Of a DNA stretch of 64,000 nucleotides, positions 34,766-43,597 are shown piece by piece. A program made the translations under genes and the position numbers. The notes beneath the pieces are model-generated. The model did not search any database. It was not told the DNA's origin and worked only from the letters and a program-made list of their open reading frames with translations. Position 1 is the first letter of the stretch. Each line of letters opens with the position of its first letter. This DNA is from Polynucleobacter sp. MG-Unter2-18. GTDB taxonomy: Bacteria; Pseudomonadota; Gammaproteobacteria; Burkholderiales; Burkholderiaceae. The stretch is from positions 818,192-882,191 of the forward strand of contig NZ_CP061302.1 of the NCBI RefSeq assembly GCF_018687675.1. The letters run 5' to 3'.

Positions 34766-34903
34766 CTAAGTTTCTTGCTCTTTTTTCTTCTGATTTTTTT
34801 CTCGTTCTTTCCGAAGATCGCGTAACTGCCACCATGCGAATAGTAAAACTCCTCCAAAAATCAGCACTACTTCAATCAAAATAACGGGGCCAAAGTTATC
34901 CAT
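34766..34903 (-). CDS. 45-aa single-helix membrane protein
   Basis: ATG at 34903, following the stop of the 107-aa exported protein gene by 14 bases on the same strand. One hydrophobic helix (FGPVILIEVVLIFGGVLLFA) is followed by WWQLRDLRKEREKNQKKK, a strongly basic cytoplasmic tail. GGAAG lies about ten bases upstream of the start. Short membrane proteins with a W-W-x-x-R-x-L-R tail occur in related bacteria next to similar genes, so it is probably real; function unknown. Confidence 0.6.
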   Translation of the reverse strand: MDNFGPVILIEVVLIFGGVLLFAWWQLRDLRKEREKNQKKKEQET

Positions 34904-34917
34904 TTGCTTCCTAAATC

Positions 34918-35241
34918 CTATGTACTCATTTTAGGGTCTGCAATGCAAGCCTTAATAGCCTTTGACTCTAGAGTCTTGAGCCACTCAGGCTTTGCTTTTG
35001 GATTCATGACTAGCTCATTAACTTGTCGATTCGAAGCATTTTTAGAAATGAAGTCGGCTTGGCAAGCGCAATAGGCTGTAAAGTCCTCCTCAGTGAGGGT
35101 TTTACCTTTAATGCCTTGATGTTCAGCTACTTGCTCGCGAGCGCAATTCTTTTGATAATCTTTAGAGATTGCTTGGGCAAATGACTGGTTGGTCATCACC
35201 AGCAAAAATACCAAGGCTAGACCTGCACGAAATATTGACAT
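34918..35241 (-). CDS. Small exported protein, unknown
   Basis: 107 aa. The signal peptide ends in SFAQ. The mature part has four cysteines (NCARE, YCACQADF, ACIAD), which suggests disulfides, and a helical composition. No family recognised. It precedes the 45-aa membrane protein gene with a 14-base gap and follows the carboxymuconolactone decarboxylase-family gene by 34 bases; all three read minus. Confidence 0.65.
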   Translation of the reverse strand: MSIFRAGLALVFLLVMTNQSFAQAISKDYQKNCAREQVAEHQGIKGKTLTEEDFTAYCACQADFISKNASNRQVNELVMNPKAKPEWLKTLESKAIKACIADPKMST

Positions 35242-35275
35242 TTTTACTTCTCCCTCAAATTGTTAGATTGCCGTC

Positions 35276-35653
35276 CTAAATTCCCATCTCCGCAAAGACC
35301 TCTTTCGCACATCGGAAACTATCAATCGCTGCAGGTACCCCACAGTAAATCGCCGCCTGCAAAAATACCTCCTGAATATCCTCTTTGCTTAATCCATTAT
35401 TAATTGCGCCTCGTACGTGAAGCTTTAGCTCATGAGGGCGATTTAAAGCGGTAATCATGGAGAGATTAATGATGCTTCTTGTTTTACGATCTAATCCAGG
35501 GCGATTCCAGATTTCATTCCAGCAATATTCAGTGACCAATTCCTGCATAGGCATATTGAACGCATCAGCATTCTTAATAGAGTTGTCTACGTACTCAGCC
35601 CCCAGTACTTCGCGGCGAGTTTTGAGGCCTTTTTCAAATGCTTCCTTATTCAT
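35276..35653 (-). CDS. Carboxymuconolactone decarboxylase-family protein
   Basis: 125 aa from the ATG at 35653, which has AGGAG seven bases upstream; the longer frame to 35695 lacks such a site. GLKTRREVLGAEYVDNS, RPGLDRKTRSIINLSMI, ELKLHVRGAINNGLSKEDIQEVFLQAAIYCGVPAA match PcaC-type gamma-carboxymuconolactone decarboxylases, usual length ~125-130. It would act in protocatechuate degradation, but no other pca gene is in view, so another CMD-family role (for example peroxide defence) is possible; the AhpD Cys pair is absent. Confidence 0.85.
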   Translation of the reverse strand: MNKEAFEKGLKTRREVLGAEYVDNSIKNADAFNMPMQELVTEYCWNEIWNRPGLDRKTRSIINLSMITALNRPHELKLHVRGAINNGLSKEDIQEVFLQAAIYCGVPAAIDSFRCAKEVFAEMGI

Positions 35654-35741
35654 ACCAATCTCCTGTGCTGTTGCCATGTTTTGAATAGATTTCATATATT
35701 GCCACTATTTAGGCAATCCCGTTTAGCCTAGAATGATTTGT

Positions 35742-36089
35742 ATGAATATGACTCTTGCTTTGCGTGTTGCCGCCTTATCCTGCACTCTGACTTTACTGAG
35801 TGCCTGTACTGTTGATAAGTTGGAGGCTAGGCTTCAGGCTGATCCACAATGTAAGTCAGTTATGAATGTTAAAACCGGCGCCTTAATGCCATGCCCTGGA
35901 ACTGATAAAGAATTTTATCAATCTGTAGCTACCCAAAATGCGACTGCACCAAAGGTGACTCAAGCTGAAGTTCAGCGGGCATTTGCTTCTAGCCCATCGC
36001 CAACCCCAAAAGCTGTCACCGCACCAGTAGAGTGCAGACCACAACTTCATCAAAAGTCAGGGAGCTTGATGCCTTGCCCAGCACCTTAG
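35742..36089 (+). CDS. Small lipoprotein with repeated LMPCP motif
   Basis: 115 aa from the ATG at 35742; a second in-frame ATG at 35733 precedes it. Lipobox LLSAC after a hydrophobic signal. The product contains two imperfect repeats, one early and one at the end, of the form C-x5-K-[ST]-G-[AS]-L-M-P-C-P. They likely form small disulfide loops in the periplasm. Unknown function; it heads a run of three plus-strand envelope genes. Confidence 0.65.
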   Translation: MNMTLALRVAALSCTLTLLSACTVDKLEARLQADPQCKSVMNVKTGALMPCPGTDKEFYQSVATQNATAPKVTQAEVQRAFASSPSPTPKAVTAPVECRPQLHQKSGSLMPCPAP

Positions 36090-36180
36090 GCAACTTAGAT
36101 TCATAACCTGCATTCAGCGTATGATCTAAAAGATGCAGCTGTAAAGCTGGTATCAAGCAAACCTCTCACCGGAAGAACAC

Positions 36181-36867
36181 ATGAATAAATTAGGCGCATT
36201 AGTTGCGACAATCTCTGTAGCTACTTTGTTGGCTGCCTGTAGCAATACGCCTAAATTGGCCAGCGAGCCAATGCCCAAGTCGGGGTTTTTGCCAAATTAC
36301 TCGGTATTAGTGCCGATGGCTACATCTGAAGCGGATACTCGTATTTGGAGATATCGTAAAGCTGGCGTGAATCCAGGCGCCTACACTGCAGTCATTTTGG
36401 ATCCAATCTACTTGAACCAAAACGCTACGAGGGAAATTTCTCCAGAGCTCATTAATCAAGCGCAGATTGCATTGCAAGATTCCATTGTTAGTGCAGTGAA
36501 TAGTCGTGGTAGTATTAAGATCGTAAATCAACCCGGTCCAGGTGTTGCTCGAATCTCCGTTGGCATTACTGGTGCAGAGAGTTCGGCAGATAGCTTGCAG
36601 CCATGGAATTTCACGCCAATTGGATTGGCAATGAATGCAGCAGCTTATGCCGGTGGCGTGAACTCTAAAACTCCGGCAATGTTGGTAGAGAGCAAGATTA
36701 CCGATAGTCAAACTAAAGAAGTCATTGGTGAGGGCTTAGTCACTATTCAGGGTGAATCTTTCCGCACGGGCGGTGGTTCAGTTGAATCATTTGTTGCTAT
36801 GGCTAAAAAAGTAGTCAGGGTTGCATTAGAAACCGCTGCTGATCCAAGAGTAACTTCTGCAAAATAA
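36181..36867 (+). CDS. DUF3313-type lipoprotein
   Basis: 228 aa. Signal with lipobox LLAAC. Central IWRYRKAGVNPGAYTAVILDPIYLNQ and the C-terminal SFVAMAKKVVRVALETA resemble DUF3313 outer membrane lipoproteins. Unknown function. CGGAAG lies upstream of the ATG. Same orientation as its neighbours. Confidence 0.72.
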   Translation: MNKLGALVATISVATLLAACSNTPKLASEPMPKSGFLPNYSVLVPMATSEADTRIWRYRKAGVNPGAYTAVILDPIYLNQNATREISPELINQAQIALQDSIVSAVNSRGSIKIVNQPGPGVARISVGITGAESSADSLQPWNFTPIGLAMNAAAYAGGVNSKTPAMLVESKITDSQTKEVIGEGLVTIQGESFRTGGGSVESFVAMAKKVVRVALETAADPRVTSAK

Positions 36868-36875
36868 GAATCTCT

Positions 36876-37139
36876 GTGCGATTATCCATCGGCAAAATAT
36901 GCTCTATCAGCGTGGCAGCGTTTATCTTTATAGCAGCCCCTGCTTATGCTGATGACGCATCACGTAATAAAGAAATTCAAGAGCGCTTCGCTAAATGTGA
37001 TGCCAATCGAGATGGTAGGCTGACCATGGATGAGGCCAAAGACTGTATGCCTCGAATCTATAACCATTTCAGCAGAATTGACGTGCAGGGCAGGGGCTAT
37101 GTCACTGTTGCTCAAATCGAAGCAATGGCAGATCGTTAA
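36876..37139 (+). CDS. Exported EF-hand protein
   Basis: 87 aa from a GTG eight bases after the previous stop. The signal peptide ends AYADD. It has one clear calcium-binding EF-hand loop (DANRDGRLTMDE) and a degenerate second one (DVQGRGYVTVAQ). It may bind calcium in the periplasm. Its end is one base from the end of the convergent PPK2 gene. The start has no strong ribosome site, so coupling to the upstream gene is likely. Confidence 0.7.
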   Translation: MRLSIGKICSISVAAFIFIAAPAYADDASRNKEIQERFAKCDANRDGRLTMDEAKDCMPRIYNHFSRIDVQGRGYVTVAQIEAMADR

Positions 37140-37140
37140 T

Positions 37141-37914
37141 TTAGTGAGCGAGCTTAGGTAACTTTTTAGAATCTGCAGGCCAAGTCAGCACAATCTTTGG
37201 ATCAATCTTGAAGATCTTCTTGTCTTTGTCTGGGTAATCAACTCGTGACAACAAATTGGCAATCAGATTGAGGTGCGCAAGTCTTTTATCGTTGGCACTA
37301 ACGACTGTCCAGGGAGCATCTGATGAGCTAGTTTTTTTGAGCATGCTATCTCTAGCTTCCGAGTAAGCGCTCCACATCTTCTGTGCCTTTTGGTCTATTG
37401 GACTAATCTTCCATTGCTTTAGTGGATCCTTTGCGCGATCCTTTAGTCGAGCTGCTTGCTCTTCTTTGCTGATATCTAAGTAATATTTAATGATTTGAAT
37501 ATCCGATCCAACTAGTAGAGATTCAAAATCATTGACTGTATTCATAAACTGCTTGTATTGGTCGTCAGTGCAAAATCCCATGACTTTTTCGACGCCCGCA
37601 CGGTTATACCAACTACGGTTAAATAATACGAATTCACCAGCGGTCGGAAGTTGAGCAACGTATCTTTGGAAGTACCATTCGCCTTCCTCGTGCGGGGAGG
37701 GTTTATTCAAAGCAACGACTCTACTATCTCTGGGGCTTAAATGTTCGGTAATACTTTTAATGGAGCCATCTTTACCGGCGGTATCGCGTCCTTCGAAAAT
37801 AACTAAGAGGCGTTTACCTTTTTGAATAATGTGACGCTGAAGTTTGACTAATTCAATTTGAAGCAGTCTGAGGTCTGCCTCGTAAGTATGTTCATGAATT
37901 TCAGAATTACTCAC
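37141..37914 (-). CDS. Second polyphosphate kinase 2 (PPK2)
   Basis: 257 aa from the GTG at 37914, which has GAAGG six bases upstream; an in-frame TTG at 37929 is weaker. Walker A motif GRDTAGKDG about residues 42-50; ALNKPSPHEEGEWYFQRYV and FNRSWYNRAGVEKVMGFC form the lid and Walker B block. It lacks the acidic N-terminal extension of the copy at 504-1409. Downstream of the histone-like gene on the same strand (24 bases). Two PPK2 types may serve different nucleotides or directions of reaction. Confidence 0.92.
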   Translation of the reverse strand: MSNSEIHEHTYEADLRLLQIELVKLQRHIIQKGKRLLVIFEGRDTAGKDGSIKSITEHLSPRDSRVVALNKPSPHEEGEWYFQRYVAQLPTAGEFVLFNRSWYNRAGVEKVMGFCTDDQYKQFMNTVNDFESLLVGSDIQIIKYYLDISKEEQAARLKDRAKDPLKQWKISPIDQKAQKMWSAYSEARDSMLKKTSSSDAPWTVVSANDKRLAHLNLIANLLSRVDYPDKDKKIFKIDPKIVLTWPADSKKLPKLAH

Positions 37915-37938
37915 GGGCAGCCTTCGCAAAACATTGGA

Positions 37939-38232
37939 TTATTCAGCAATAGGTGTTTCTGAAATTACTTTTTTCGCAACAGCTTTTTTGGCCACTACTT
38001 TTTTAGCTGGAGCCTTTTTTGCTACTACCTTCTTTGCTGGCACTTTCTTAGCTGCAACTTTTTTAACTGGGGCCTTTTTGGCCGCTGCTTTTTTGGCTGC
38101 TACCTTTTTAACTGGCGTATTTTTCTCAAGCTTATCCAAAGCTTTTGCCAGCTTGTCGATGAGTTTTTCTCTATCTGCCTCGAGCTTGTCTAGTTTTTTC
38201 AATAACTGCTTAACTAATTTTTTCTGACTCAT
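37939..38232 (-). CDS. Histone H1-like Lys/Ala-rich DNA-binding protein
   Basis: 97 aa. The first ~40 residues form a charged coiled-coil-like segment (KLDKLEADREKLIDKLAKAL); the remainder is a tandem set of Ala-Lys-Lys blocks (variants of VAKKAPAKK) ending ETPIAE. This matches bacterial H1-like proteins that coat or compact DNA. AAAGGAA lies upstream of the ATG. The repetitive DNA makes copy number variable between strains. The following PPK2 gene may be co-transcribed. The 288 bases upstream (38233-38520) contain no gene that I support; an AGAAGA/TCTTCT hairpin lies at about 38475-38500. Confidence 0.82.
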   Translation of the reverse strand: MSQKKLVKQLLKKLDKLEADREKLIDKLAKALDKLEKNTPVKKVAAKKAAAKKAPVKKVAAKKVPAKKVVAKKAPAKKVVAKKAVAKKVISETPIAE

Positions 38233-38520
38233 GGTGTATTCCTTTCAAGAGAGTACTGTTTATTTAATCTGCGTAAATGGCCGATGTCTAACTTCTGATG
38301 CTACGTTTTATTGCAATCAGTTTCAAGTGATTATGACACTCAGATTCATATTCCCAATATGTTCAATATTTTTTGCGAGGAAAATTGAAGCGATCTTGCA
38401 AGAATTATTAAGTTATGCAAGAAGCAGGAATCCGATGATTCGGGGATCAGCTATTGCTTGACCCCCCAAAGTAGAAGACCCCAGACAGGAGATCTTCTAG
38501 GTTTTTTGGAGTGAGGCGGA

Positions 38521-38706
38521 TTATTCTGGGTGGAAGTTATTGCTGGCCATAAAGCTAATAGTGCGCTCAAAGCCCAAAATACGAATGTAACGCCAAGCGA
38601 TATCGCGGTATTTGCTGTCTAAATAGCCAATAGCGACTTCAGGCGTCCTTTTGGACAAGTCGATTTGCTCAATAGTGCGGGCCCAGCGTTTTAGTCTTGT
38701 TGACAT
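38521..38706 (-). CDS. 61-aa soluble protein, unknown
   Basis: ATG at 38706 preceded by GGAGGT seven bases upstream, an excellent site that decides this start over the longer frame. Basic N-terminus, then a helical region (EVAIGYLDSKYRDIAWRYIRI). No membrane segment or family recognised. The ribosome site supports a real gene. Confidence 0.6.
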   Translation of the reverse strand: MSTRLKRWARTIEQIDLSKRTPEVAIGYLDSKYRDIAWRYIRILGFERTISFMASNNFHPE

Positions 38707-38819
38707 ATTAACTACCTCCATGGTCATACAACGCATGGAAAAGTGGCTGAGATGACAGAAATAAGTAATATTTTTAAAGAATTTGGCAAAAAGTCGGCAA
38801 ATCAGCTCCTTTAAGGCCT

Positions 38820-39218
38820 TTACTCTGGGATTTCGGCTGCAGCCCGCTCTTTTTTTGCTGCCTTAGCCCGCGCTTTGATGGGTTTGAGGAACATCAGCAG
38901 ACAGACAAAACCCACTGTTCCAATGGTGGTCTCTAAGGCTGCCATCCAGAAATTGACTCCAGTTTCCAAAATACGAACTAAGCCCTCGGTGATATAGAGC
39001 AGGATCAGCATAGAGGCCCACTGCATGGTGTAGACATTACCTTTCCACAGGCCTGGAATGGCAAATAGTAGGGGAATGGCCTTGAGAATGAGCCAGGAGC
39101 CACCGGGCCTGAGTGGGGAAATGAACCATTCCCAAGCAACGCACAGAATGAACAGATCAACAAAAGCTGCCGTAGCTATCAGCTGATAAGGGTTTTTGGA
39201 GAGCCAGCTTTTGAACAT
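38820..39218 (-). CDS. DUF2069-like membrane protein
   Basis: 132 aa with four hydrophobic segments. WEWFISPLRPGGSWLILKAIPLLFAIPGLWKG and LLYITEGLVRI resemble DUF2069, which is usually encoded next to wrbA. The wrbA-like gene lies nine bases upstream on the same strand, which supports the call. The last residues are highly charged. Unknown function. Confidence 0.8.
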   Translation of the reverse strand: MFKSWLSKNPYQLIATAAFVDLFILCVAWEWFISPLRPGGSWLILKAIPLLFAIPGLWKGNVYTMQWASMLILLYITEGLVRILETGVNFWMAALETTIGTVGFVCLLMFLKPIKARAKAAKKERAAAEIPE

Positions 39219-39227
39219 AAATTACCC

Positions 39228-39833
<606 letters not shown>

Positions 39834-39842
39834 TTATCTTTT

Positions 39843-40703
39843 ATGATATGGGCGATGCGCCTCATACGGAATCCTCAATTATGGCTCTCTCTGGGAAAAG
39901 AGATATGGGAGCGTAACCGGGGTCAAAATTTGAAGCAAGTAGCGGCTAGCTTGGCCTTTACTACAACGCTTGCCTTAATTCCCATGCTGACGGTAGCCTC
40001 CATTTTGATTGGCTATCTCCCAAGTGTGATTCGAATTAAGTATGCCTTTCAGGCTTGGCTACTAGATACCTATATGCCGGGGGGCTTAAATCAGCAGGTC
40101 TTTAATTACTTAGATCAATTTTCAGCTCAGGCTAAAGGCCTCACCTTAATTGGTTTGGTCGGCCTGGTAATTACGACGATCATGACATTAGCTGTCATTG
40201 AGAGTGCGTTTAATCAGATCTTTCGCATCTCTGAAACTCGTCCTATTTTGAAGAAGGTGGCAATCTATTTTTCCGCAACCATACTGGGACCTATCTTATT
40301 GGGTATTGGTACCTACCTGAGTGGTCTCCTATTTAGTGCGGCAGAGGGGTGGACGGAAACCCTAAGCTTTGGTTTGGGGTTTGTGGCAACGGTGGTGCCA
40401 GTACTCCTGGCCATGGCCGTATTTTCAGTGGCTTACAAAATCCTACCTTACGCCAAGATTCAGTGGCGTGATGCTTTGAGTGGCGCCTTCTTTGCGGCTT
40501 TAACTTTTGAGTTGATGAAGTTTGGCTTTGGCCTCTTTTTAACTAATGTCGCCTTCTACAAAACGGTCTATGGCGCCTTTGCGATCTTCCCCTTGGCGCT
40601 GATTTGGATTTACCTTACCTGGTGGATTACCTTGGCTGGGGCGGTTTTGGTTGCCAATCTCCCTAGCATTCGTAATGGGTTGCTCAAGGTGATTAGCTAC
40701 TGA
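39843..40703 (+). CDS. YihY/BrkB-family inner membrane protein
   Basis: 286 aa from the ATG at 39843; an in-frame ATG at 39855 is equally possible and no strong ribosome site decides between them. About six hydrophobic segments. QNLKQVAASLAFTTTLALIPMLTV near the N-terminus and a C-terminal YGAFAIFPLALIWIYLTWWITLAGAVL are the YihY/UPF0761 pattern. The family was once called ribonuclease BN in error; real function unknown. Divergent from wrbA. Confidence 0.88.
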   Translation: MIWAMRLIRNPQLWLSLGKEIWERNRGQNLKQVAASLAFTTTLALIPMLTVASILIGYLPSVIRIKYAFQAWLLDTYMPGGLNQQVFNYLDQFSAQAKGLTLIGLVGLVITTIMTLAVIESAFNQIFRISETRPILKKVAIYFSATILGPILLGIGTYLSGLLFSAAEGWTETLSFGLGFVATVVPVLLAMAVFSVAYKILPYAKIQWRDALSGAFFAALTFELMKFGFGLFLTNVAFYKTVYGAFAIFPLALIWIYLTWWITLAGAVLVANLPSIRNGLLKVISY

Positions 40704-40711
40704 AACCTCAT

Positions 40712-40736
40712 ATGCCCCTTGATTCCTTTGGGGCAT
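40712..40736 (+). terminator. Hairpin after the YihY-type gene
   Basis: ATGCCCC/GGGGCAT seven-base stem with an 11-base loop nine bases past the stop. No T-run follows, so termination strength is unclear. Confidence 0.5.
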
Positions 40737-40778
40737 AAGCATATATTGATTAAATGAAAACCCTTTGCTGGAGATCAA

Positions 40779-41234
40779 ATGAAAGTTTGCGACATACTGC
40801 GCGTTAAGGGCAGCACACTATTTACAGTGGCACCGGATACTGCTTTGCAAACTGCTGTCTTAGTGATGAGTGAGCATGACATCGGCTCATTGGTTGTGAT
40901 GGAGTACGACAAACTCGTGGGTATCTTGACATTCCGTGAAGTGATTTCAGCTTTAGCAAAACACCATGGCAAGTTAGATGATCTCAACGTCCAAAGCGTG
41001 ATGAATGCCAAGCCTTTGACGTGCAATATGGAGACGGAGATTGATGAGGTTCGCCGCATGATGCTAGTTGACCATGCTCGTTACTTGCCGGTGATTGACC
41101 AAAAGATGCTGATGGGTGTGATTTCTTTCTACGACGTGGCCAAATCCGTTGTTGAGGCCCAGGACTTTGAAAACTCCATGCTCAAGGCATATATCCGCGA
41201 CTGGCCAGAAGGGGCTGAAAAAGCTAGCCCATAG
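40779..41234 (+). CDS. CBS-domain pair protein
   Basis: 151 aa made almost only of two CBS motifs: VAPDTALQTAVLVMSEHDIGSLVVMEYDKLVGILTFREV and MNAKPLTCNMETEIDEV through RYLPVIDQKMLMGVISFYDV. Such stand-alone pairs bind adenosyl ligands and act as energy sensors. GGAG lies ten bases upstream of the ATG. 43 bases before aroC, same direction. Confidence 0.88.
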   Translation: MKVCDILRVKGSTLFTVAPDTALQTAVLVMSEHDIGSLVVMEYDKLVGILTFREVISALAKHHGKLDDLNVQSVMNAKPLTCNMETEIDEVRRMMLVDHARYLPVIDQKMLMGVISFYDVAKSVVEAQDFENSMLKAYIRDWPEGAEKASP

Positions 41235-41277
41235 GCTCAGCCTAGCCCAAGCCCCCGAGCAATGACATAATGTCTAT

Positions 41278-42393
41278 ATGTCAGGAAATACATTAGGCCT
41301 TCTCTTTACTGTCACCACTTTTGGTGAATCCCACGGTCCCGCCATTGGCGCTATTGTTGACGGCTGCCCTCCAGGTATGTCTCTGTCTGAAGCTGATTTG
41401 CAGCTAGACTTAGATCGCCGCAAGCCAGGAACCTCGCGGCATGTAACCCAGCGTCAAGAGGCTGACAGAGTAGAAATCTTATCCGGTGTATATGAAGGCA
41501 AAACTACGGGTACGCCCATCGGCTTGTTAATTCGTAATACTGATCAACGCAGTCAAGATTACGGCAATATCCTGCAAACATTCAGACCTGGTCACGCTGA
41601 TTACGCTTATCACTATAAATATGGCTTGCGTGATCCTCGTGGGGGCGGGCGCTCTTCAGCAAGATTGACTGCACCGGTAGTTGCTGCAGCAGCAATTGCC
41701 AAGAAGTGGCTCAAAGAGCAATATGGCACGGAGTTTTATGGCTACATGAGTCAACTCGGTGAAATTGAAATCCCATTTAAAGACGCGGCACTGATTGAGA
41801 GCAATCCTTTCTTTGCCGCTAATACCGATATCGTTCCTCAGTTAGAGGCTTATATGGATGGACTGCGCAAAGCAGGGGATTCTTGCGGAGCGAAGATTGA
41901 AGTGCGAGCGCGCAATGTTCCCATTGGATTGGGCGAGCCTTTATTTGATAAGTTAGATGCGGATATTGCTCATGCCATGATGGGCATCAATGCAGTGAAG
42001 GGTGTTGAGATTGGCTCTGGCTTTAAGTCAGTAACGCAACACGGTAGTGAGCATGGCGATGAGTTGCATCCAGATGGTTTCGCTAGTAACAATGCGGGCG
42101 GTACTGTAGGCGGCATCAGTACTGGTCAAGATTTGCGGGTGTCGATTGCCATCAAGCCAACCTCTAGTATTTTGAGTCCAAAAGAATCGGTTGATTTAGA
42201 CGGCAAGCCGATTACCGTGAAAACCAAAGGTCGTCATGATCCTTGTGTTGGAATTCGTGCCACTCCAATTGCTGAAGCGATGCTAGCCTTAGTATTGATG
42301 GATCACGCTTTGCGTCATCGCGCTCAGTGCGGCGATGTGAAACATCCTATTCCTTCGATCCCAGCTGCACGTCCCGACTCTGTAAAAGATTGA
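41278..42393 (+). CDS. aroC: Chorismate synthase
   Basis: 371 aa, normal length. Converts EPSP to chorismate using reduced FMN, last step of the shikimate pathway. [27 protein letters not shown] at the N-terminus, [27 protein letters not shown] in the middle, [18 protein letters not shown] at the C-terminus are the three family signatures. No clear SD lies before the ATG. Confidence 0.97.
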   Translation: MSGNTLGLLFTVTTFGESHGPAIGAIVDGCPPGMSLSEADLQLDLDRRKPGTSRHVTQRQEADRVEILSGVYEGKTTGTPIGLLIRNTDQRSQDYGNILQTFRPGHADYAYHYKYGLRDPRGGGRSSARLTAPVVAAAAIAKKWLKEQYGTEFYGYMSQLGEIEIPFKDAALIESNPFFAANTDIVPQLEAYMDGLRKAGDSCGAKIEVRARNVPIGLGEPLFDKLDADIAHAMMGINAVKGVEIGSGFKSVTQHGSEHGDELHPDGFASNNAGGTVGGISTGQDLRVSIAIKPTSSILSPKESVDLDGKPITVKTKGRHDPCVGIRATPIAEAMLALVLMDHALRHRAQCGDVKHPIPSIPAARPDSVKD

Positions 42394-42425
42394 TACAAAA
42401 TTTACTTTAGAAACCTAAAAAGAAA

Positions 42426-43571
42426 ATGACACCTTCAGTGCGTTGGGCCTTCGGGTCCTTTTTCTTTTTATATTTTGCTTATGTTGGTTTAGTTTCTCCA
42501 TACGCCAGTCTCTTTTTTTTAGATCGTGGCTTTAGCGTTATTGAGATTGCGGTCTTAATGTCCATGCTACAGATCACCCGAATAGTGGGACCGTTCTCTT
42601 GGGGGTGGTTGTCAGACTACCTATCGGATCGCATTGGCATCATTCGCTTTTGTGCGTGTTTAGCAGCAGTCACTTTTCTGAGTATCTTTTTTCTCAATAG
42701 CTATATTGCATTTTTTATTTGGATGTTTGTACTGCACACCATTCTCAGTAGCTTGATGCCATTGGGTGAGTCGGCAACTGTACATGCCTTATTTAAAGAC
42801 AATTCATTTGATAAGCGTTACGGCCGTTTGCGTTTGTGGGGCTCAATTGGTTTTATTGCGATGGTCTTATTTGCGGGCGAATTATTTCAACGCAAAGGTA
42901 TTGAGCTCTATCCCATCGTAGGCGCGGTAATTTTGACCTTCTTAGCGCTGGTCACCTTTCGCTTGGATGAGCCCAAGATGGAGCGTCGCAAGATGGTCAA
43001 AGGCGAACTTCTAATTGTTCTCTTGAATCCGGATGTGCGTTGGTTTTTGCTTTCTGGATTTTTCATGATCTTTGCGCATGCTGCTTTATATGTCTTCTAT
43101 TCGCTGTACCTGGCTGATTTAGGTTACGACAAATTCCAGATTGGATTGTTCTGGGCCTTAGGTGTCGCAGCTGAAGTGATCTTCTTTTATTTCCAAAGCA
43201 AAGTACTGAGTCGCTTAGATCCCGAAGTCGTTTTGCAAATCGCTTTTGGTATTGGCGTGTTTCGATTTATCTTGATGGCATTCTTCCCACTCACTTGGGT
43301 TCTGATTCTGGCTCAGCTCATGCATGCCGCTACTTTTGGAGCGCACCATAGTGCTGCTACGAAACTATTGCAACGTTGGTTTACTGGTCCACTGCAGGCT
43401 CGAGGACAAGCTCTAATGGCAACCGTGTCTTATGGCTTAGGCGGAACCTTAGGCGGTTTATTTGCTGGTTGGCTATGGGATGCTACTGAGCCTCGCAATG
43501 TCTTTGTGATGGCCGCTTTAGCCTGCGGCCTAGGGGGCATGGCAATTGGAAAGCTACGACCTCGCCACTAG
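42426..43571 (+). CDS. MFS transporter (HcaT/LacY-like, MFS_1)
   Basis: 381 aa with about 11-12 membrane helices. VRWAFGSFFFLYFAYVGLVSPYASLFFLDRGFSV at the start and KRYGRLRLWGSIGF in the middle match the MFS_1-like group with HcaT (phenylpropionate permease). Substrate unknown. It follows aroC by 32 bases and ends 26 bases from the convergent ETF-QO gene. Confidence 0.88.
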   Translation: MTPSVRWAFGSFFFLYFAYVGLVSPYASLFFLDRGFSVIEIAVLMSMLQITRIVGPFSWGWLSDYLSDRIGIIRFCACLAAVTFLSIFFLNSYIAFFIWMFVLHTILSSLMPLGESATVHALFKDNSFDKRYGRLRLWGSIGFIAMVLFAGELFQRKGIELYPIVGAVILTFLALVTFRLDEPKMERRKMVKGELLIVLLNPDVRWFLLSGFFMIFAHAALYVFYSLYLADLGYDKFQIGLFWALGVAAEVIFFYFQSKVLSRLDPEVVLQIAFGIGVFRFILMAFFPLTWVLILAQLMHAATFGAHHSAATKLLQRWFTGPLQARGQALMATVSYGLGGTLGGLFAGWLWDATEPRNVFVMAALACGLGGMAIGKLRPRH

Positions 43572-43597
43572 CCCGCTAGATAACTGGATCAGCAGAT

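Noticed and set aside
37934..38227. Plus-strand frame opposite the histone-like gene, rich in Phe/Ala/Thr
   Set aside because: Antisense shadow of the Lys/Ala repeats.
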